A stretch of DNA of 13,577 nucleotides from NCBI GenBank assembly GCA_003024985.2, contig PXIH01S0028018.1; one strand, given 5' to 3'. The notes beneath the pieces were generated by a model, which saw only the letters and a program-made list of their open reading frames with translations, did not search any database and was not told the origin of the DNA. Both the position numbers and the translations under genes were made by a program. This stretch comes from Euperipatoides rowelli (taxonomy: Eukaryota; Onychophora; Udeonychophora; Euonychophora; Peripatopsidae). Shown here in pieces: positions 8,521 through 13,577 of this stretch. Position 1 is the first letter of the stretch. Every line of letters begins with the position of its first letter.

Positions 8521-9089
8521 TGTGTAGCAAAACAAACTTATGAAATGCAATTTGTATATGCTAATTTAGGCAGCCATGGATTCAACAATGTTGTAAGTGA
8601 AAACTTCCCTTGTAATTATTATCAATCAACAAGCTAAATAATTTCCCCTGGAATAATAGTGACAATGAGGTGTATTGACATTAAATTACCGTACATCAGT
8701 AATTTATGCCTACACCATTAGAGGAAATCAGATTGGCAAATAGAATGCCTTTGTGTATTCCCTGTAAATAGTTGTTTCTTACACAAATGTAACAGACAAC
8801 AAGCATTATATTAAATTGTCCAAAAATAAGAATATGCCAGTACCCTTTTCCTTCACAAAAAAAAAAAATTGCAAGAAATTATCTATAAATTAGTTCTTTT
8901 GTTTTGAAACTCACAAATTTATCTTCTTAAGAGATTTATGTACCATGGTTGGATTTCTTCTTGAACTAGTTTGGGTTTTTGAGCAATTAAATTCTCAAGA
9001 TTAGCTTGAGATGATTGTGCAATCATCAATCTGGGAAACATTTCCTGAATTAGAAATATCTTCAACAGTACATATTGTATTTCCAGAGG

Positions 9090-9262
9090 ATTGTCTACAG
9101 GTAAAACTGGCTCATCAGTTTATCTGGTCAAAATGGAATAATTTGGCTCTCATTAGAGTGAATAGAGTCCACGTTTTGGTAGATTGTTTATTGATAACAG
9201 TACCATCCATCCATTTGTTTTACCATTCATGTTTCTGACATATACATGATCACCTACTGTTA
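9090..9262 (-). pseudogene. Integrase C-terminal (GPY/F-like) domain relic
   Basis: On the - strand the peptide starts VGDHVYVRNMNGKTNGWM, then after a frame change continues with GTVINK, TWTLFTL and HFDQIN. This matches the C-terminal integrase domain of Gypsy elements (VGD.V.VRN......W..G.V......Y.V......H.DQ), which binds DNA next to the catalytic core. The final residues would lie near 9118. The frame breaks near 9205. Everything below about 9090 towards 8940 looks like the variable C-terminal tail, with low confidence. Confidence 0.65.
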
Positions 9263-9529
9263 TTGATGGAGAAGAAATGTGTGTTTTATCATGAAAAAGT
9301 TATTGTTTGTATTAATTTGCTTCCACCTAAATAGCAATATCAGAATGAAGTAATGTTCCTCTGGTGTGTATTTCTCTGCCAAGAAAGAGTTTTGAAGGTG
9401 TTACAGTGAAATGTGGAGTGGTATGTTGACTTAGTAAATATTGAAATAATTTATGATTTAGTAAAGAGGCAATTCAAAGATCTAAATCCTTTTCCTCAAG
9501 ATCAAATTTGAAAGACTGACCTGAGAGTT

Positions 9530-10000
9530 CTGCATCTCCATTAGAGCTAGAGATTGATATGCTGACACAAAAGTGTGCTTAATAGCATTTGATTAGATAA
9601 ATGGCTTAAATTCTAATGAGGTGAACTGTGATTCATTGTCAACACGACTTCTATCATGATTCCATATCTAGAAAAAGTCATCCTAAGCATGTCTTTAGTT
9701 TTGGAAGTAGTAATATTAGGCATTTGGAATACTTTGAGCCATTTTGAGTGTGCGTCAACTAATGTTAAAAAATATATATCTACTTTCTGGGGGAAATCAA
9801 GATGCACACGATCCCAAGGATTTTCAGTCCAAACCCAGGATTGCAATGTAGTTTTGGTGCATCTTTTGGATTTGATGACATGACAAAGTCTTTGGACATT
9901 TTCTCTATATCCAAATTAATGTTTGGCCACCATGGCTTCTAGAGACTGATTTCATCTTAGTGATTCCCTGATGTGCATCATGCTGTAATTCCAAAACATA
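9530..10000 (-). pseudogene. Integrase zinc-binding region and DDE core relic
   Basis: The zinc-binding part is seen as HDAHQGITKMK at 9985-9955 and a C...C pair near 9900-9880. The core then reads ENPWDRVHLDF (first catalytic Asp near 9795), LVDAHSKWLKVFQM and, within the same 77-codon frame, FSRYGI. At about 9635 the frame shifts: the in-frame reading loses the second Asp, whereas the next frame gives DNESQFTSLEF. Further frame changes follow, and NGDAE near 9530 would hold the catalytic Glu. The enzyme joins retrotransposon DNA to host DNA. The order and spacing of the D, D and E sites fit the family, but the frameshifts make it non-functional. Confidence 0.8.
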
Positions 10001-10098
10001 TTGACATTGTTTTGTATGAACTACAACAATTATTCCCTACAATACACAATCAACGTCAGTAGAAAGTTGATCACAGTGGTGATAGTGTGGTAAAATAT

Positions 10099-10117
10099 TA
10101 TCATCATCATCATCATC
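10099..10117. repeat. (ATC)n microsatellite
   Basis: A short run of about six ATC units lies inside the Gypsy relic, in the region between RNase H and integrase. It reads as a run of Asp codons on the - strand and was probably expanded after the element died. Confidence 0.75.
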
Positions 10118-10279
10118 TGTTTTCTAACTATATCTGATCCCATTTATGATGCTACCAAGTACATGGTTATTTCTTGTAGCAATCTCATGTCTTTAGAGGT
10201 GGGCAGCAACTAGCCAAGGAAAGACAGTTTGAAGCATTTTCCTTTCACATTGGAATGAGTGAAAAGTGGAAATCAAGAC

Positions 10280-10790
10280 AAGCCATCAGTATTTCCATGA
10301 TCTGATTCTTAACTACGCTCGATGTTATAGTTAAAAGCTGACAATAATGGCCAATGTTGAATATGTGTGGCAGCCATCAATATTTTTCTATTGAGACCTA
10401 GAAGAGAAATGAATGACTTATGGTCCATGATGATAGTGAACGGTTGACCATAAATATATTCTTAAAATCTTTTAATGCAAAGATGATCGCCAATGCTTCA
10501 CATTCTCACTGTGAATATTTTGCCTCAGCACTTTTTAGTGTCTGAGATGCATAAGCGAATAGTCTCTCCTCACCAGAATCCATGATGTGAGATAACACAC
10601 CATCAATACCATATAGTGAAGCATCACAGGCTAGGGTAATTTTATTTTTATGATCATAGTGCACTAGAATAAATCTGAAGTTAATGCTGCTTTACAATTT
10701 GTAAATGCTGCTTCACAATAAGAAGACCAAGATCAGGCTATATTTTTATGTAATAATCTGTATAAAGGATGCATTCAGTTTGAACTTCAT
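10280..10790 (-). pseudogene. RNase H domain relic of the Gypsy pol
   Basis: The - strand shows PLYRLLHKNIAW (the connection) and EAAFTNCKAALTSD, then, after a frame change, KNKITLACDASLYGI with the first catalytic Asp near 10625. It continues with RLFAYASQTLKSAEAKYSQ, an in-frame stop, then ECEALAIIFALKDF carrying the conserved Glu, and after another shift FTIIMDHKSFISLLGLNRK with the Asp of the usual TDHK. This is the RNase H that removes the RNA strand after reverse transcription. A histidine-containing stretch resembling HGNTDGLS ends the region near 10290, the usual boundary to the spacer before integrase. Stops and at least two frameshifts inactivate it. Confidence 0.85.
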
Positions 10791-10839
10791 GTAATAATTT
10801 ATCAAACCAATAAAATATGAAGCTGATGCATTAGTAGGG

Positions 10840-11290
10840 GGGCTTTCATTTTGTATATTGCTTCCACCTTGTCTTCATTTGGATGGATTCCAGTCTTATC
10901 AATCTTGTGACTTAGATAAACTATTTGCTTTTGTTAAAGGGTGCATTTTTCCCGATTTAGTTCAACATTATGTTCAGTAAAACTTGCAAATAAGCAAATA
11001 ATTTATTCAGTGTTTCAATGTGTTTTAAGAATAGTTTCTGTGGAAATTAAAATATCCTCCTCATAATGTAGAATTTCTGGGATTCGAACCAACATTTTAT
11101 CCATAATACAGTATATTGAAATATTTGGGAATAATATTCACCTTATATAATAATAATCTTGGTTGAAGCAGTCCTAAAATTGTATTCAAAGTTAATATTG
11201 GGCCTGACATATTGACTAGTTGTACTTGCTGATATGCTTATTTCAGATCAACCCTGGACAAAATACTTTTCTCCATTAAGGAGGAAAAAA
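10840..11290 (-). pseudogene. Reverse transcriptase domain relic of the Gypsy pol
   Basis: The - strand reads EKSILSRVDLK with the first catalytic Asp near 11250, a stop, then AYQQVQL and LTLNTILGLLQP, all in one frame and in the usual Gypsy order. Near 11070 the frame changes and gives HYEEDILIS where YxDD is expected, so the first Asp of the catalytic pair has become Glu. NREKCTL, VYLSHKIDKTGIHP and EDKVEAI follow at 10950-10862, the thumb region. The part N-terminal to the VDL motif is not clear beyond about 11310. Two stops and one frameshift are visible. The domain would have copied the element's RNA into DNA; this copy cannot. Confidence 0.85.
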
Positions 11291-11756
11291 GGAAAGCAAA
11301 CAACATTGCTTTTCAAGTAATGTTGTTTTTTAGTCGCATTTTGGCGAAGTGATACAGCTTAATCTCTGTATTCTACAAAGTACACTGAACCTTGTAGAAT
11401 TTAAACTTGTTATATTTGGGTTTCTTGTGTGGGTAATTTGTTTTAAGTCCTTCGTTAATATTTTGATAATAGTGGTGTGAACAATCAACTCGTTTCTCAT
11501 GAGCAAAGACTGAGCTCTCAAAATCATGAGTTATTCAAAATGAATGGCTAGCTCATGAATAGAGAGAGAACAAGTTGTTGATACCCATGGATTTGCTTCA
11601 CCCCAGATTTACTAAGCCTAACCAAAAAACATTACAGGAATTTTCATAATTTTCTTTTTACTAATAAAAAATAATTATAATAATCTGAAATGCTTAATAA
11701 AATGTAGTATATTCATAATTATTTAATTTGTTCAATTCTATTTTTTCTTTCTTAAG

Positions 11757-11839
11757 GTAATGGTGTAGCAGCATTGAACTCTGTACCAACAGCAATCTTT
11801 TCATTTTTAAAAGCTAAGAAACCAATGGAAAATTTTCCA
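11757..11839 (+). CDS. ADPRS: ADP-ribosylhydrolase 3 (ARH3), internal exon C
   Basis: This 83-nt exon lies between TTCTTTCTTAAG and GTAAGT, a near-consensus donor. It completes the Gly codon begun in exon B and encodes 27 further residues, NGVAALNSVPTAIFSFL then KAKKPMENFP, ending in phase 0. The match to vertebrate ARH3 (ELGNGIAAFESVPTAIYCFLRC) is strong across the whole exon. This segment forms a helix of the core fold next to the ADP-ribose pocket. The next residues of the family include the second metal-binding motif GGDTDT; I searched 11840-13577 for it by eye and did not find it, so the following exon lies to the right of the window. No defect is visible, so the gene appears intact as far as it can be read. 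Confidence 0.9.
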
Positions 11840-12431
11840 GTAAGTTTTAAAGGGGCTATTTTATCCATGTTTGGAAAATTACTAAAAATAAGTTAATTAG
11901 TTTAAAGAAACAGTTACCATACTTTCTTTAAAATGTAACTTACTGTAAAAGTGACTTTTTAAAAATCGTTAGCTAAACACTGTTAATCAATCGGTACCTG
12001 GTACTCAAAAATTACTTTGACTTAAAAATGCAATGTTTTAAATATAAAAAAAAATAAATATAAAAATGCAATGTTTTTAATGGACTCTAGCAAATTATTA
12101 TAAATTTCTTAAAAACTGTAGTAAACTAACAATTTTTTCAACTATTCATTCGCACCAAATATTACATGTCCTCTCCAATTCCTTACTTTTGTAAACTTCT
12201 TAATATGTAACTTAGAAATGTATTTGATTTTACTATATTTTATATGTTAAATTTAAATTTTTATAATGAATACTAGATGTAATTAAGACTTATATCCTTG
12301 TTGGGCAAAGGTATTAAAACAATTTCATTAATAAAAATGTAAATGTTTTTTTGTTTTTGATGTAATAAATCCTGTAATATAATAATAATAATAGAATGTA
12401 CCATATGCTGTATCATATTTAATTTCTCGTG

Positions 12432-12611
12432 AAGCTTGTTCTGACCTGGACTTTCTAAATAAGTGAATGCAACATCCTCCCTAAATTTATTGCTCATTAG
12501 GATCATGACTTTCTAAATAATAGAATGCGTTGCCCTTCATACATTTATTAATATACTGTACATATGGAGGGCAATGCATTCTATTATTTAGAAATCAAGA
12601 TCCTAACAAGC
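12432..12611. repeat. Fold-back element with a third, direct arm copy
   Basis: The arms 12492-12542 and 12558-12611 are inverted copies over about 50 bp (both contain CTAAATAATAGAATGC, one directly and one as its complement), with a loop of about 15 bases (ATTTATTAATATACT). A related direct copy at 12432-12479 begins AAGCTTGTT, like the outer end of the right arm, and contains TTTCTAAATAA and GAATGCAACATCCTCC. The three copies suggest an inverted-repeat MITE with a partly duplicated end. The arms are too long and too well paired for a typical animal microRNA precursor, although a small-RNA source cannot be excluded. Confidence 0.75.
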
Positions 12612-12889
12612 TTTAAAGTAATTAAATTTGGAATAAAAAAAAAAAAAACTTTAAAATAAATTACAGTTACAGTATCTGAATTATTTAACTTATTACGTAC
12701 AAATAACTTTATTTTTAAAATAACTAGCTGCAGGCAAAGTTACTGTAAAAAATAAAAAACTACTTGTAACTCATTACTTTCTAAACAATGACTTTAACAC
12801 AGTTTGCAATCTATCACATTTTTTGTTATTGTTGTTATCCATTGTTCCAGTCTGGAATCATTCACCTTTTATTTTTTAACTAACTTTTA

Positions 12890-12970
12890 AAGCCCGTCCA
12901 AAATTACAAGAATTTAAAATTTCTCGGTCCATCCCTTTCTTTCCCTTGCTCCCCCCCCCCCATCACTTCC
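12890..12970. mobile_element. Possible relic of the same MITE family as 196-618
   Basis: AGCCCGTCCAAAATTACAAG followed, after a pyrimidine-rich stretch, by a run of eleven C (12951-12961) and CATCACTT resembles the left end of the 196-618 MITE (GTCGTCCATAAATTAC, then a homopolymeric G run and GTGATG words). Similarity is limited to the first roughly twenty bases and the general layout. No second end or target duplication was found. Confidence 0.3.
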
Positions 12971-13094
12971 TTCCCAGTTGAAAATATTACTGTAAATGGA
13001 AAGAATATTAAAAAATGAATCTGCACTATTATTTATTTACAGCTTTGCCAATAGAGGGCACTTTATATTATGCATTATGCCATTCACACCCAGA

Positions 13095-13260
13095 CCATTT
13101 TTTTAAAAAAAAAATCTGAGCACTTGAAGTATATCGGAGCAGGCTCTGAATCCAGAGAAATCTGATTTTAAAAAATCGGAGCACGCTCTGTTGTGGATTT
13201 TAATAATCTCCGATCACTATCAGAGTACGTTCTGATTGCTCCGAGCAAAGTATCATCAGG
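13095..13260. repeat. Array of CGGAGCA / GCTCTG words
   Basis: ATCGGAGCAGGCTCTGAATC at about 13134 and ATCGGAGCACGCTCTG at about 13176 are near copies about 42 bases apart. Inverted relatives follow as TCTCCGATC near 13207, AGAGTACGTTCTGATTGCTC at about 13222 and CCGAGC just after it. The pattern of direct and inverted copies resembles the terminal or subterminal repeats of a MITE. The boundaries are uncertain and no superfamily can be assigned. Confidence 0.5.
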
Positions 13261-13275
13261 ATTCAGAGTAGTACC

Positions 13276-13345
13276 ACTACCCACAATGCATTATAATGCA
13301 ATCAAATTCCAAAATGGAGGAACTTGGACTCATTGACATTTACAG
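13276..13345 (+). promoter_or_regulatory. Promoter-like cluster with a tiny possible first coding exon
   Basis: ACTACCCACAATGCATT (13276-13292) resembles the ZNF143/Staf-type promoter element known from animal housekeeping genes (ACTACAATTCCCAGAATGC). CCAAAATGGAGG, which resembles a YY1-type start-site motif, contains an ATG at 13314. The frame reads MEELGLIDIY and reaches AG then GTATTC, a usable splice donor, at 13345/13346. CCAAT-type words lie downstream at 13384 (ATTGG) and 13507. No later exon is visible, so a first exon is a guess. The site could equally belong to a repeat. Confidence 0.25.
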
Positions 13346-13577
13346 GTATTCTAGGCACTGTAACATAGCATAGATGTGATTTGATTGGTCTAATCTTTGT
13401 ATAGGCACTATTTTCTCAGCTTAATTTTCTATTTTGACTACAAGATCTTTTACGATGGTGGTGACTGTTTTTTAAATGCTGAAAAAAAAAAAAAAATTTT
13501 TTCCAGCCAATGAGATCTCTATAGCTACCAGTACTATACATTTTCTTCTTCTGTTGTCTGCCATCTTTTATTACTCT

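Larger units (their letters stand above)
8940..11310 (-). mobile_element. Ty3/Gypsy LTR retrotransposon relic: pol with RT, RNase H and integrase
   Basis: Read on the - strand, RT, RNase H and integrase motifs follow each other in standard Ty3/Gypsy order over about 2.4 kb. Many stops and frameshifts break the pol frame, so it is inactive. Motif wording (LSHKIDKTGIHP, LACDASLYGI, LVDAHSKW) points to the K02A2.6/Mag-like side of Gypsy, a judgement from memory. Gag, protease and the N-terminal part of RT are not recognisable at 11310-11640, and no LTR pair was found. The element lies antisense to ADPRS, as many intron-resident LTR elements do. Confidence 0.85.
5397..11756 (+). other. ADPRS intron between exons B and C (6,360 bp)
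   Basis: The intron runs from GTAAAG (5397) to TTCTTTCTTAAG (11745-11756), with a pyrimidine-rich acceptor. Named contents are the palindrome pair at 5626-5710, the duplication at 7282-7615, the hAT-like end up to 7734, the repeat at about 8237-8520 and the Gypsy relic at about 8940-11310. The stretches 5711-6146, 6414-7281, 7735-8236, 8521-8939 and 11311-11756 show only A+T-rich sequence with poly-T, poly-A and G runs; I see no gene in them. A - strand open frame at 6147-6413 is unassigned. Confidence 0.8.
11840..13577 (+). other. ADPRS intron after exon C, 5' part
   Basis: The intron starts with GTAAGT at 11840 and runs past the window edge. The stretch 11846-12430 is plain A+T-rich sequence with a local repeat of AAAAATGCAATGTTTTAA near 12025 and 12062. 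The region 12690-12790 has several GTAACT/TTACT words (for example CTTGTAACTCATTACTTT at 12763) that recall the ends of some animal DNA transposons, with no pair found. The fold-back element, MITE relic, CGGAGCA words and promoter-like cluster are listed separately. Confidence 0.75.

Noticed and set aside
8235-8637. Overlapping + and - strand open frames in the less A+T-rich patch
   Set aside because: Both run across a dispersed-repeat-like segment on opposite strands and neither resembles a known protein.
9011-9238. 75-codon + strand open frame
   Set aside because: It is the shadow of the integrase C-terminal relic on the - strand.
9656-9883. 75-codon + strand open frame
   Set aside because: It is the shadow of the integrase core relic on the - strand.
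11330-11527. 65-codon - strand open frame upstream of the Gypsy RT
   Set aside because: Considered as protease or RT N terminus, but no DTG/DSG-type or other conserved motif could be found.
12273-12506. 77-codon - strand open frame
   Set aside because: It overlaps an arm of the fold-back element and has only A+T-driven composition.
12492-12611. Hairpin considered as a microRNA precursor
   Set aside because: Arms of about 50 bp with near-perfect pairing and a third direct arm copy fit a transposon fold-back better than a conserved microRNA.
1-13577. CRISPR array, tRNA or rRNA gene, bacterial operon
   Set aside because: No regularly spaced repeat-spacer pattern, no cloverleaf or B-box that I could fold by eye, and the splice-bordered exons show that the DNA is eukaryotic.

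Overview
This is A+T-rich (roughly 70 %, by eye) eukaryotic genomic DNA, most probably from an invertebrate animal. Three coding exons with GT/AG borders and matching codon phases are separated by kilobase introns, and the introns are packed with decayed transposable elements of several animal-type families. No prokaryotic gene layout, ribosome binding site or operon is visible. I cannot name the species. A cnidarian, chelicerate, crustacean, tunicate or other A+T-rich invertebrate would all fit.

The single host gene I recognise lies on the + strand: ADP-ribosylhydrolase 3 (ARH3, gene ADPRS, formerly ADPRHL2). Its exons are 777-958, 5299-5396 and 11757-11839. Codon phases agree across both complete introns (2 into 1, then 1 into 2), and the peptide is collinear with the middle of animal ARH3. 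The N-terminal exons lie left of the window. The C-terminal exon or exons, with the metal-binding GGDTDT motif, lie to the right.

Everything else is intronic. The intron before the first exon holds a 37-bp tandem repeat (1-82) and a PIF/Harbinger-like MITE with TAA target duplications (196-618). Intron 959-5298 holds a shrunken pogo/Tigger-like element (1387-2360) with a relic of its transposase C-terminal zinc finger on the - strand, a possible reverse-transcriptase relic (about 2790-3069), and a Ty3/Gypsy pol fragment on the + strand (3836-4285). Intron 5397-11756 holds a palindrome pair (5626-5710), an almost identical tandem duplication across a single N (7282-7615), a hAT-like terminus with nested ATCGATGT palindromes (7591-7734), an unplaced GC-richer repeat (about 8237-8520), and a second, longer Ty3/Gypsy pol relic on the - strand (about 8940-11310) with RT, RNase H and integrase in the usual order. 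The last intron (11840 onward) holds a fold-back element (12492-12611), a possible MITE relic (12890-12970), repeated CGGAGCA/GCTCTG words (13095-13260) and, near the right edge, a promoter-like cluster with a tiny possible first exon (13276-13564).

The recognised gene would act alone: ARH3 removes ADP-ribose from serine and degrades poly(ADP-ribose). The transposon relics are passengers in its introns. I see no convincing new multi-gene system. The items most worth a second look are the Tigger relic with its array of subterminal sites, the two oppositely oriented Gypsy lineages, the fold-back element with a third arm copy, the N-spanning duplication, the promoter-like cluster, and the excess of TACTGTA/TACAGTA words.
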